A DNA stretch of 34,307 bases, taken from Saprospiraceae bacterium (GTDB taxonomy: Bacteria; Bacteroidota; Bacteroidia; Chitinophagales; Saprospiraceae). A program made the position numbers and the translations under genes. This document shows positions 7,935 to 16,246 of this stretch, piece after piece (position 1 is the stretch's first letter; each line of letters opens with the position of its first letter). A model generated the notes under the pieces. The model searched no databases, was not told the origin of the DNA, and saw only the letters and a program-made list of their open reading frames with translations. Where the stretch lies: NCBI GenBank assembly GCA_020436835.1, contig JAGQWZ010000066.1, positions 1 through 34,307 of the forward strand, in the 5' to 3' direction.

Positions 7935-9857
7935 ATGAATCTTTCGAGGATAGTGTCAGCAATTGACATTAACGGCAAATCTCTTATTCTAATATTAATC
8001 TTGGGTATCCTACCCAACACCCATATAGTTTCGCAGATCACGCCTCCGGAAAAGGCGGGTGAGATCCATGGTTGTGCCACGCCTGCACCCAGTCTGCAAC
8101 AGATTCAAAATACGCTTAGTGTAATAAGTCAGGTACAGGTAAACCAGTTAAGTGGTTCTAATTGTATTGCTATCAAAGCGCACATCTTCCGAAATGACGA
8201 TGGTACCGGTGGGATCAGTAATGCCAGCCTTTCCATAGCTCTTAGTTATCTGAATTCTTTTTATAGTGAAGCAGGTCTTCAATTTTACTATTGCGGTCAA
8301 CCAAATTATATCAATAATTCAGACCTGTATGTGTTTGATGCCACCGCGCCGGATAATGATACGGAAAGTGCCCTGGCAGCAGCTACCACAGAGGCAAATG
8401 ATGCAGTCAATATCTTCTTTGTCAATTCAATCAAGACCGCTTCGGGATCGAATGCATGCGGCTATGCCTACTATCCCACCAATTTACCTCAGTTTAATCG
8501 GATTGTAATGAGAAATAGTTGTACCGCCGCTTATCCGAATGGTACTTTCGTGCATGAATTCGGGCATTACTTCAACCTGTACCATACGCACCAGGGTACG
8601 GAAAATGGTCCGTCTCATATCAGTGCCGAAAATGTGCCTCGTAGCGGACCACAATCCAATTGCTCAACTGATGGAGACTTGCTTTGTGATACCGATGCGG
8701 ACCCCAGGTATGACTCCGGTAATTTCAATTCGGGAACTTGTTCCTACACTGGTTCCGAGACCGACCAATTCGGCAATTTATACACGCCACCGGTGAATAA
8801 CATTATGTCCTATTACCCTGATGCCTGTGGAGGTATCTTCACCCCGGATCAAATCACCAGAATACAACAGGGATACCTCACCCGGGATGCGCACTCCAGT
8901 TATTCTCTGCATTGTACCCCTCCTGCCGTGCCAGTACCCACTGATTTGACGGCCACCCTGGACAATAATCTGGTAAATCTCTCCTGGACCGATATGGCCT
9001 CCAATGAGATGGGTTACCTTGTCGAACGGTCTTCCACCTCTTCCTCGGCTGGGTATGAAGCATTGGCTGGAGGAGCAGTTGGACCAGATGGAACGGACTT
9101 TACTGATTTTTCGATTACCGGCAACCAAACCTATTGGTACCGGATAAAGCCTGCGAATGGGGACTGTGAGACGTATAGCTCCGTGGCCATGGTGGAGGTA
9201 GGAACCATTTTCTGTCCGGCAAATTCGAATACCTGTGATGAATATATCTCCAGAGTACAATGCGGTGACATCGACAACAGCTCCGCCTGTGGGACCAATG
9301 GCTACACTGATTACACCCACTTGTCTACATCAGTAACTCCCGGAACCGGAATTGCTATCACGGTAGAAAACGGTACTAGCTACTCACAGGATGAATGTGG
9401 TATCTGGATTGACTGGAATCAGGACGGTGATTTTGACGACGCTGAAGAGGAGCTGGTCGTAACGGGCAATCCCGGAGGTGGACCATATTCAGCGACAATC
9501 AACACGCCTCCGGATGCCCTTCCCGGTGATCACATCCTTCGGATACGAATCACCTATGACAAAACTCCTGAGAGTTGTGGAACCGATCCATATGGTGAAG
9601 TGGAAGATTATACTCTTAATGTTGAATCCTGCAGTGGTTCAGTCAATTTCTGGAACGGTGCAACCAGCACTGATTGGACACAGAGCGCGAACTGGGATTG
9701 TGGAATCCCAATATCCACCACCGATGTAATCATCCCCGCTGGATTGCCTGAAGTATTGTTGGGAAGCGGTCTCACCGGATATGGAAAAACACTCGAAGTC
9801 GAACTTGGAGCACAGTTGTCGATTGCTCCGGGAGCCGGGTTGAACATCGGAAACTAG
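7935..9857 (+). CDS. Secreted M43 (pappalysin-like) metalloprotease with FN3 and GEVEDY domains
   Basis: This is a large secreted zinc metalloprotease of family M43. HEFGHYFNLYHTH (from about residue 207) is the HExxHxxxxxH zinc site, and NNIMSYYPD (about 288) supplies the Met-turn. A fibronectin type III domain follows (about 335-425, TDLTATLDNNLVNLSWTD), then a GEVEDY domain (about 440-562) with GIWIDWNQDGDFDDAEE and the hallmark GEVEDYTLNV. The last about 75 residues carry a W-G-DW-NW module that also ends the DJ-1/ThuA protein at 28356. No recognisable type IX secretion C-terminal domain is present. The ATG at 7935 is chosen because it begins a signal-like segment; an in-frame TTG at 7908 would add nine residues. 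Confidence 0.88.
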   Translation: MNLSRIVSAIDINGKSLILILILGILPNTHIVSQITPPEKAGEIHGCATPAPSLQQIQNTLSVISQVQVNQLSGSNCIAIKAHIFRNDDGTGGISNASLSIALSYLNSFYSEAGLQFYYCGQPNYINNSDLYVFDATAPDNDTESALAAATTEANDAVNIFFVNSIKTASGSNACGYAYYPTNLPQFNRIVMRNSCTAAYPNGTFVHEFGHYFNLYHTHQGTENGPSHISAENVPRSGPQSNCSTDGDLLCDTDADPRYDSGNFNSGTCSYTGSETDQFGNLYTPPVNNIMSYYPDACGGIFTPDQITRIQQGYLTRDAHSSYSLHCTPPAVPVPTDLTATLDNNLVNLSWTDMASNEMGYLVERSSTSSSAGYEALAGGAVGPDGTDFTDFSITGNQTYWYRIKPANGDCETYSSVAMVEVGTIFCPANSNTCDEYISRVQCGDIDNSSACGTNGYTDYTHLSTSVTPGTGIAITVENGTSYSQDECGIWIDWNQDGDFDDAEEELVVTGNPGGGPYSATINTPPDALPGDHILRIRITYDKTPESCGTDPYGEVEDYTLNVESCSGSVNFWNGATSTDWTQSANWDCGIPISTTDVIIPAGLPEVLLGSGLTGYGKTLEVELGAQLSIAPGAGLNIGN

Positions 9858-9920
9858 TCAGGCACGAAAACTACTCCGGATCCCCCCAATTTAGGCAGCT
9901 AAATTCTCCATTAAAGGTGA

Positions 9921-10166
9921 ATGGATGATTCATTATTTCCAGGAATTTCCTTCTTTTCCTGGATGCCGTATGCTCAGATTCTCCCCGTTCTTAAAAGACA
10001 ATTTGCTAAAGGTGATCGTGATCACAATCAAACCTTTCATACAATGAAAGAAATGGCGAACCATTGCGTAACAAAGGATGAACACACGAAAATTAATTCA
10101 CCGGGTGATTTTCAATTAGAATTGATTAAAAAGTTTTACGCAAGATTTAAAAAGACAGAATTATGA
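9921..10166 (+). CDS. Uncertain 81-aa open frame overlapping the DUF2202 start
   Basis: An 81-codon frame starts at ATG 9921 and ends in TGA at 10164-10166, sharing ATGA with the start of the DUF2202 lipoprotein at 10163. The C-terminal half is charged and plausible (GDFQLELIKKFYARFKKTEL). An internal ATG at 10044 would give a 40-aa version. The overlap is what translational coupling would look like, but no family is recognised and the frame may be chance within the upstream region. Confidence 0.27.
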   Translation: MDDSLFPGISFFSWMPYAQILPVLKRQFAKGDRDHNQTFHTMKEMANHCVTKDEHTKINSPGDFQLELIKKFYARFKKTEL

Positions 10167-11083
10167 AAACGACAATAAAATCTTTCAGTATGATTTTCCT
10201 CGCACTGGTTGCGGTGCTCTCCTTAACCCAATGCCAAAAAGAACAGGATATGCAGGAGATGCACAACTATGCTTTAAACCAGGATTATGGTTTTGGAGGA
10301 GCCGGTATCATTCCAAATGACTCCGGAATATCAGGTACCATGGATTTCTGTGAATGTCTGGCCAATTCATTTGCGCTGCAAGAGTTGAATGAAATCGAAA
10401 AGCAGGCGCTACTCTTCATGCGTGAAGAAGAAAAGCTGGCAAGAGATGTGTACCAGTATCTATTTGACAAATGGAACGTACCCGTATTTAATAATATCCA
10501 GAGATCCGAAGAGCGACACATGGAAAAGATGCTTTGCCTGATCCAACGATATGATTTACAGGATCCGGTAGCAGAAAATAATTATGGTGAGTTTGCTGAC
10601 GAGGGGCTCCAATCTTTATATGATGCTTTAATCACATCCGGTTCGCAAAACCTTAATGATGCATTTACGGTAGGTGCAACTATTGAAGATGTAGACATCA
10701 ATGACCTTATCACCCTGGCGGAGGGCGGAGACATTGACAATGAGGACATTCTGGCCGTCTTCACGGAGCTAACCAAGGGTTCACGAAATCACCTGCGTGC
10801 TTTTGTAAAGAATCTTGAACAAAACGGAAGCGCTTATACTCCGCAATATATTAGTCAGGATTATTACGATGGAGTAATCAATTCCGATCGGGAAAGAGGT
10901 GGTAATATTTGTGCAGCATCGGCTGAATGTCCTAATTACGGAAGTGGTTATGATGGTGATTGTCCCCGAGACGGTAGTGGTACCTGTACTCAGGATTGTA
11001 CCGGCCGGCAATCAACGGCAAATGGCACTGGATCCGGATTTGGGAATGGCGCAAAGAAAGGACCCAAGGGAGGCCCAAACTAG
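10163..11083 (+). CDS. DUF2202 ferritin-like lipoprotein with Cys/Gly-rich tail
   Basis: The 306-aa protein has a lipoprotein signal ending LTQC (Cys24), so it should be membrane-anchored on the outside of the inner membrane. Residues about 75-250 are a DUF2202 domain, a ferritin-like four-helix family. Likely metal ligands are the EEE of FMREEEKLARDVY, the ExxH of SEERHMEKM, the Glu of ATIEDVDI, and the His of GSRNHLRAF. After the domain comes a tail of about 60 residues with five cysteines, then a Gly/Lys-rich end (GNGAKKGPKGG), absent from the second copy. A second DUF2202 gene follows after a hairpin. Iron or redox handling in the periplasm is inferred from the fold; no activity is known. 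Confidence 0.88.
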   Translation: MKTTIKSFSMIFLALVAVLSLTQCQKEQDMQEMHNYALNQDYGFGGAGIIPNDSGISGTMDFCECLANSFALQELNEIEKQALLFMREEEKLARDVYQYLFDKWNVPVFNNIQRSEERHMEKMLCLIQRYDLQDPVAENNYGEFADEGLQSLYDALITSGSQNLNDAFTVGATIEDVDINDLITLAEGGDIDNEDILAVFTELTKGSRNHLRAFVKNLEQNGSAYTPQYISQDYYDGVINSDRERGGNICAASAECPNYGSGYDGDCPRDGSGTCTQDCTGRQSTANGTGSGFGNGAKKGPKGGPN

Positions 11084-11128
11084 TAGACTGTATTTAAAAT
11101 GTGTGATTATTAAGATAGTTGAAATTGG

Positions 11129-11157
11129 TCCAGGGGGCTCTGTCCCCTGGATTTTTA
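11129..11157 (+). terminator. Terminator or attenuator between the two DUF2202 genes
   Basis: TCCAGGGG (11129-11136) pairs with CCCCTGGA (11144-11151) around a 7-nt loop, followed by TTTTT. It lies 46 bp past the first DUF2202 stop and about 20 bp before the second DUF2202 start, so it could end the first transcript or set the ratio of the two genes. Confidence 0.75.
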
Positions 11158-11177
11158 ATTTGTCAAAATACAAAGCC

Positions 11178-11885
11178 ATGAAAAAAATAATCCTCTTGTT
11201 CAGTATTTCCCTATCAGTTGTCTTCAGTTCATGCTACCGAGATCTAAACATCACGGACACTTCCCGGGATCCGCAACAAAGACCCGATTTTGAAAATAAG
11301 CGGGAAATATCATGTCAATGTCTGTTTGACCTGTATCCGGTAGAAAATCTCAGTGATCGGGAGAGAGAAGCCCTATACTTTATGCGCGAAGAAGAGAAAC
11401 TGGCAATGGATGTATATCAGTACCTGTATGATAAATGGAAGCATCATGTCTTTGAAAACATCTCAAATTCGGAACGTCAACATATGTCTTTAATTCTCTG
11501 TCTGATAGACAAATACGGGCTCGAAGATCCATCCGAAGACCTTGCCCAGGGTGAATTTCGAGACAAAAATCTAACCGAATTTTACGATCTCCTCATCTCG
11601 GAAGGGACCAAGAGTCTGATCAATGCTTTTATCGTTGGTGCTACCATTGAAGATGTCGATATATTTGACCTGATGCACTATCAAGCAAACGGGATCGATA
11701 ATTGGGATGTGAATGCTGTGTTTCAGGAATTGAACAAGGGTTCCAGGAATCACATGCGCGCATTTACCAAGAATTTAAAGAACCTGGGTGCCGGATATGA
11801 AAGCCAATATATCAGTTCCGGGTTATTAGAGGAAATAATTGAGTCCGAAAGAGAAACTGGTGATATTATTTGTTCAGACACTTAG
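11178..11885 (+). CDS. DUF2202 ferritin-like lipoprotein, second copy
   Basis: This 235-aa paralogue has a lipoprotein signal MKKIILLFSISLSVVFSSC (Cys19) and a complete DUF2202 domain. The putative ligand set is preserved: FMREEEKLAMDVYQYL, SERQHMSLI, ATIEDVDIFDL and GSRNHMRAF. It lacks the Cys/Gly tail of the upstream copy. The frame is open further upstream, but ATG 11178 is chosen because it gives the lipoprotein signal and lies just after the hairpin; the upstream part overlaps the first gene in another frame. The ECF sigma gene begins 54 bp later, which suggests co-regulation. Confidence 0.88.
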   Translation: MKKIILLFSISLSVVFSSCYRDLNITDTSRDPQQRPDFENKREISCQCLFDLYPVENLSDREREALYFMREEEKLAMDVYQYLYDKWKHHVFENISNSERQHMSLILCLIDKYGLEDPSEDLAQGEFRDKNLTEFYDLLISEGTKSLINAFIVGATIEDVDIFDLMHYQANGIDNWDVNAVFQELNKGSRNHMRAFTKNLKNLGAGYESQYISSGLLEEIIESERETGDIICSDT

Positions 11886-11939
11886 AAGCAGGAATATCAT
11901 TCAAACAGTTCCTGATTGGATAATGCACTATCTTAGCGT

Positions 11940-12506
11940 ATGCTGATCTCGTCAGAAATATGCCAACAATTGACAGACCATGAATTGGTAAGCCATGCAG
12001 TGGAAGATGTCGATTATTTCTCATGTATTTATGGGCGGTATGAAAAAAAACTTCTGCGGTATATCAAACGACTTACGGACATCACCAATGAAGAAGCTGA
12101 AGATATTCTTCAGGAGTCTTTCATCAAGGTGTGGAAAAATCTAAACAGAATCAAGCATGATACAAAGTTATCTAGTTGGCTCTACCGGTTAGTACATAAT
12201 GAAGTCATCTCTCGCTGGAGAAAGAGAAAAAAGCAGAGGCCCCTTCTGGAACTAAGCGACAACCTACTCCATTCTATTGCTGATGATCTGGAAATCACCC
12301 AATTGCCGGAAGAGCAGCTTAATCAGGAGCTAAAAAATATTTCAGAAAAATATCGTGAAATAGTCATCCTCAAATATTTTGAGAACATGAGCTATGAAGA
12401 AATATCTGACATTCTGAAAATACCCGAAGGCACTGTCGCCATTCGTCTCAACCGGGCTAAGAAAGAAATGAAGGCAAGACTAAAATTAATTGCTGAAAAT
12501 CTCTAA
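11940..12506 (+). CDS. ECF RNA polymerase sigma factor
   Basis: The 188-aa protein has the two-domain ECF sigma layout. Region 2 (about 25-95) reads YFSCIYGRYEKKLLRYI, EAEDILQESFIKVWKNL and TKLSSWLYRLVHNEVISRWRKRKKQ, covering core binding and -10 recognition. Region 4 (about 128-180) reads ISEKYREIVILKYFENMSYEEISDIL followed by PEGTVAIRLNRAKKEMKARL, the -35-binding helix-turn-helix. There is no C-terminal extension. The next gene, a membrane protein starting 10 bp later, could act as its anti-sigma or sensor. Its targets may include the DUF2202 genes immediately upstream, an inference from position only. Confidence 0.92.
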   Translation: MLISSEICQQLTDHELVSHAVEDVDYFSCIYGRYEKKLLRYIKRLTDITNEEAEDILQESFIKVWKNLNRIKHDTKLSSWLYRLVHNEVISRWRKRKKQRPLLELSDNLLHSIADDLEITQLPEEQLNQELKNISEKYREIVILKYFENMSYEEISDILKIPEGTVAIRLNRAKKEMKARLKLIAENL

Positions 12507-12516
12507 ATGGTTTATC

Positions 12517-13248
12517 ATGGAAAATGCTAAAAAAATCATTGAAAGAATAAAAAAAGAGCAGATCGAACCCACGCCAAATTGGATTTTTACTTCGAGAAAT
12601 ATTCTGCTTTGGTTCGCCTTTGCCTTCGCCCTCATTTTTGGTGCGTTGGCATTTTCCGTGATCCTTCTGGCGATCCAGCAGACGGACTTTAATATTATTT
12701 CACACCTTTCTCATTCCTGGCTGGAATTCTTCCTTGGTTTACTGCCTTTCATCTGGTTAATTTTTGTACTTATTTCTCTCCTGCTGGCAATGATCACTTT
12801 GCGTCATTCAGAACGTGGTTACAAATTCTCTTTCTACAAACTGGCCACACTATCGTTGTTAATCAGCATGGCATTAGGCACCCTGTTTTTCCTGACCGGA
12901 GGCTCTGACCGCCTCGAGAGAGCGTTTGACCTCAATGTTTTAAATTATGAAAGTATCGAGGAAAGAAAAATGCAGATATGGAATAATCCGGACGAGGGTT
13001 ACCTCGCAGGAACCATTTTACAGGCCAACAGTGAAATAATCGACCTCCGTGATTTTAGTGGCAACCAATGGCAGATTCCTTATGAGGGAGCTTTTATAGC
13101 ACCCATCATCATGCTTGAGCCAGGGGAGTATATCAAAATTATCGGGAAAAAGAGCCAGGCGAACGAATTTCAAGCGGAAGAAATTCGACCCTGGGGAGGA
13201 AGAGGGTCTTTTCGAAGCAATGGGAAAGGGAGAAACCAAAATAGATAA
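12517..13248 (+). CDS. Three-helix membrane protein, possible partner of the ECF sigma factor
   Basis: The 243-aa product has a short cytoplasmic-looking N-terminus (MENAKKIIERIKKEQIEPTPNW), then three hydrophobic helices at about 22-50, 62-90 and 100-125. The C-terminal 100 residues are predicted beta-rich (GYLAGTILQANSEIIDLRDF, GEYIKIIGKKSQANEFQAEEIRPW), reminiscent of a small OB-like barrel. No zinc-finger anti-sigma motif (HxxxCxxC) is present, so it is not a classical ZAS anti-sigma factor. The ATG at 12517 is preferred over an in-frame TTG at 12490 that would overlap the sigma gene. Role as anti-sigma or membrane sensor is inferred from its position 10 bp after the sigma gene. Confidence 0.72.
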   Translation: MENAKKIIERIKKEQIEPTPNWIFTSRNILLWFAFAFALIFGALAFSVILLAIQQTDFNIISHLSHSWLEFFLGLLPFIWLIFVLISLLLAMITLRHSERGYKFSFYKLATLSLLISMALGTLFFLTGGSDRLERAFDLNVLNYESIEERKMQIWNNPDEGYLAGTILQANSEIIDLRDFSGNQWQIPYEGAFIAPIIMLEPGEYIKIIGKKSQANEFQAEEIRPWGGRGSFRSNGKGRNQNR

Positions 13249-13328
13249 AGAAGCGAACCGCAGCTAAAAGAAAAAGAGCAAAACAAAAAAGCTGATATTT
13301 CCATTTAATTTGAAAGGTAATAATCATC

Positions 13329-14897
13329 ATGATAAAGTTTAATATCAAGGATACCTTCAATAAGGAATTGCCAGCGGATCCCGATCGCGAAAATAAGCGG
13401 CGGCAAGTGTACCATGCATGTTATTCTTTCGTAGAGCCAAGGAGACCATCCAGTCCCCAGATAGTGCATGTTTCCAAGGAAATGGCAAGAACACTGGGTA
13501 TGACTCCAGATCAAGTAGAGCGTGACGAGTTTCTGGAGATATTTTCCGGTTCGAAACCGATCCCAGGAACTCAGCCCTATGCAATGTGCTACGGAGGGCA
13601 CCAATTTGGGCATTGGGCAGGACAATTGGGTGACGGGAGAGCCATCAATCTCTGCGAGGTTCTGGAGAAAGGCCAGCGATGGACTCTGCAATTGAAAGGC
13701 GCCGGAGCAACCCCGTATGCCCGTTCTGCAGATGGTTTGGCTGTTCTTAGATCATCGATCAGAGAGCATCTATGCAGTGAAGCCATGTTTCATCTGGGAA
13801 TACCCACCACCAGGTCCTTGTCTCTGATACTAACCGGCGATGACGTACTAAGAGATATCATGTACAATGGAAACGCCGAGTATGAAAAAGGCGCAGTCGT
13901 ATGCCGGACCGCCCCCAGTTTTATCCGGTTTGGAAATTTTCAGATTTTCTTTGCCCGGAAAGATGAAAAGACATTAAAAGCCCTAACTGACTATACCATC
14001 CGGCATTTTTACCCACATCTTGAGGAAGGAACAGTCGAAGGATATCTTAATTTCTTCAAGGAAGTCGCCGAGCGCACTCTCAATTTGGTGGTAGATTGGC
14101 AAAGAGTTGGATTCGTTCATGGAGTGATGAATACGGACAATATGTCTATTCTGGGGTTGACGATTGATTACGGCCCATATGGCTGGTTGGAGGGATACGA
14201 TCATGACTGGACACCCAACACTACCGACAGAGAGAGCCGACGGTACCGATATGGTCACCAACCGGGTATCGCCCTATGGAACTTAGCTCAATTGGCGAGT
14301 GCATTATTTCCATTGATTCAACAGAAAGAGAAATTACAGGAGATTCTGGACCAGTTTGAAACGACATTTTACGCCAAGTACCTTTCGATGATGTGGCAAA
14401 AACTGGGATTGATGAAACATGAAAAAAGTGATGTAAATCTCATCAGTGAACTGGAAAATACCCTACAAATAACAGAAACAGACATGACCATTTTTTACCG
14501 TCTACTTTCAGACCTGCGAAAGGAGATGACGGCTGATCAGGCAATTTCTGTTTTAAACCAGGCTTTTTATACTCCCGAAGAAGTGAAGGGAACCGTTTAT
14601 GAAAAGTGGAGAAAATGGCTTACCTATTATCTGGCCCGGCTAAAGAGAGAAGAAATTTCGGACGAAGAGCGAAAAATAAAAATGAATCTGGTCAATCCAA
14701 AATATGTGCTCCGGAACTATATAGCCCAATTAGCAATAGATCAGGCTGATCAGGGAGACTACTCGCTGGTGGATGAATTATATCAACTTCTCCAGAAACC
14801 TTATGAAGAGCAGCCGGATAAAGAAAAATGGTTTGCCCGCCGGCCGGAGTGGGCAAGACACAAAGTAGGTTGTTCCATGTTATCTTGCAGCTCTTAA
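13329..14897 (+). CDS. selO: Protein adenylyltransferase SelO (YdiU/UPF0061)
   Basis: This is a SelO pseudokinase, which transfers AMP from ATP to Ser/Thr/Tyr of target proteins and is linked to redox control. The family hallmarks are present: YGGHQFGHWAGQLGDGRA (88-105), LQLKGAGATPYAR (120-132), SSIREHLCSEAMFHLGIPTTRSL (142-164), HGVMNTDNMS (264-273, the catalytic Asp in NTDN) and IDYGPYGWLE. The C-terminus GCSMLSCSS keeps the conserved cysteine near the end (the position occupied by selenocysteine in some eukaryotic homologues). At 522 aa it is close to full length for the bacterial family. A thioredoxin-like gene follows 18 bp later, consistent with a redox role. Confidence 0.95.
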   Translation: MIKFNIKDTFNKELPADPDRENKRRQVYHACYSFVEPRRPSSPQIVHVSKEMARTLGMTPDQVERDEFLEIFSGSKPIPGTQPYAMCYGGHQFGHWAGQLGDGRAINLCEVLEKGQRWTLQLKGAGATPYARSADGLAVLRSSIREHLCSEAMFHLGIPTTRSLSLILTGDDVLRDIMYNGNAEYEKGAVVCRTAPSFIRFGNFQIFFARKDEKTLKALTDYTIRHFYPHLEEGTVEGYLNFFKEVAERTLNLVVDWQRVGFVHGVMNTDNMSILGLTIDYGPYGWLEGYDHDWTPNTTDRESRRYRYGHQPGIALWNLAQLASALFPLIQQKEKLQEILDQFETTFYAKYLSMMWQKLGLMKHEKSDVNLISELENTLQITETDMTIFYRLLSDLRKEMTADQAISVLNQAFYTPEEVKGTVYEKWRKWLTYYLARLKREEISDEERKIKMNLVNPKYVLRNYIAQLAIDQADQGDYSLVDELYQLLQKPYEEQPDKEKWFARRPEWARHKVGCSMLSCSS

Positions 14898-14915
14898 ATT
14901 TAGATTACAAAATCG

Positions 14916-15362
14916 ATGCAAACCGGTGATATAGTTACCTCCTGGGAATTAGATTCCATTTTCGATGAAGCCGTACCAGAAATTGAATTTTTCCGTGGCA
15001 GACCATTGCTAATTTTATTTTTCAACCTGGGTTGTCCGGGTTGTAAAGGAAGAGCCTTACCCTTCGCCAATCTTTTAGTATTCGAAGGTAAAGATCTGTC
15101 TGTGGTGGGAATTCACAGTAGATTTGAAGGCAAAAGACATTTATTGTCAGAATTGAAAGAGGCGAAAAAAGAGTTTCATATCCGTTTTCCCTATTTTCAG
15201 GACCGGAACGACAAAAACACCTTTGAAAAATATCAGGCCGGGGGGACACCACACTGGATCCTTATCGACAAAAACGGAAACCTGGCCTATTCAATTTTTG
15301 GTTCTTCTCCAAATAATGCCTTGTTAAAATTAGAGTTAAAAATTAGCGAATTATTGCAATAG
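14916..15362 (+). CDS. Thioredoxin-like / redoxin-domain protein with CPGC motif
   Basis: The 148-aa protein has a thioredoxin fold: strand LLILFFNLGCPGC (31-43) with a CPGC active site instead of the usual CGPC, a helix, VVGIHSRF, and the cis-proline loop GGTPHWILIDKNG. The HIRFPYFQDRNDKNTFEKYQAGGTPHWI segment is typical of TlpA/AhpC-type redoxins. No signal peptide is evident, so it probably acts in the cytoplasm as a disulfide reductase or peroxidase-like protein. It is 18 bp after selO and 24 bp before a methyltransferase gene, probably one transcript. CPGC changes the dipeptide between the cysteines and hence probably the redox potential. Confidence 0.82.
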   Translation: MQTGDIVTSWELDSIFDEAVPEIEFFRGRPLLILFFNLGCPGCKGRALPFANLLVFEGKDLSVVGIHSRFEGKRHLLSELKEAKKEFHIRFPYFQDRNDKNTFEKYQAGGTPHWILIDKNGNLAYSIFGSSPNNALLKLELKISELLQ

Positions 15363-15386
15363 GAAATCTCTGATTGAAAGTACAGA

Positions 15387-16193
15387 ATGAAATATAATTT
15401 AGAGTTAAATGCAGCTCGTTTTTCCGGGCAGAAATATATAGATATTTATCAAAAATACCGGCCTTCTCCGCCACCTGATTTAATTTATACTGCCTTAAAT
15501 TACCTCAATAAGACCATAGCCGGTACGGTTGTCGACCTTGGGTGTGGTACCGGAATATCTACGCGCATCTGGGAGGACTTCGCAGAAAATATTGTTGGGA
15601 TCGAACCGAGTGAAGAAATGATTAAAGTAGCCAGGAAGCTTTCTTCACCAGGCAAGACAGAATACCTGCAACGATTTTCTTACAAAACCGGGCTGGCCTC
15701 TGAAATAGCTGATATCATTACCTGCTCCCAATCATTTCATTGGATGGAACCGAAAACTACTTTGGCCGAAGTCGATCGGCTAATGAGGCCGGGTGGAGTT
15801 TTGGTGGTCTATGATGCCCATTGGCCTCCCACTATCAATGAACCACTGGAGAAGGCATATCATGATTTGTTTGACCGGGTAGACCAGCTTACCGGTAGAT
15901 TAGAATCTAAAATTATGCATAAATGGGAAAAAAGTAACCATTCCGAAAACATTAAATCCAGTGGCTATTTCTCTTTTTGTCGAAAACAGTTTTTCCATAA
16001 AAGCACAGTATACGATCCGGAGGTTTTAATCGGCCTTGCCCTTAGCCAGGGAGGACTGGAAGCACTTCTAAAAAGAGGTTACTCTGATAAAGAAATTGAA
16101 ATTCCTGAATTTATACAGTCGGTCAAAAAAAATTCATCTTTAGCATATTCACAAATGACTTATCAATATTCAGCAATCATTGCTATTAAGTAG
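15387..16193 (+). CDS. Class I SAM-dependent methyltransferase
   Basis: The 268-aa protein has a Rossmann-type methyltransferase core. Motif I is VVDLGCGTGIS (48-58), motif II acidic loop VGIEPSEEMIKVAR, then ADIITCSQSFHWMEP (motif IV region) and LMRPGGVLVVYD (motif post-IV). The SQSFHWM sequence is common in the YcgJ/Coq5-like group of small-molecule methyltransferases. The substrate cannot be told. It is the third gene of a run that starts with selO and ends with a Nudix hydrolase. Confidence 0.85.
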   Translation: MKYNLELNAARFSGQKYIDIYQKYRPSPPPDLIYTALNYLNKTIAGTVVDLGCGTGISTRIWEDFAENIVGIEPSEEMIKVARKLSSPGKTEYLQRFSYKTGLASEIADIITCSQSFHWMEPKTTLAEVDRLMRPGGVLVVYDAHWPPTINEPLEKAYHDLFDRVDQLTGRLESKIMHKWEKSNHSENIKSSGYFSFCRKQFFHKSTVYDPEVLIGLALSQGGLEALLKRGYSDKEIEIPEFIQSVKKNSSLAYSQMTYQYSAIIAIK

Positions 16194-16246
16194 TCAGTAT
16201 GTAACCCCCTTACCATTGTAGACGTCCAAGACTCATAAATTGAGAA

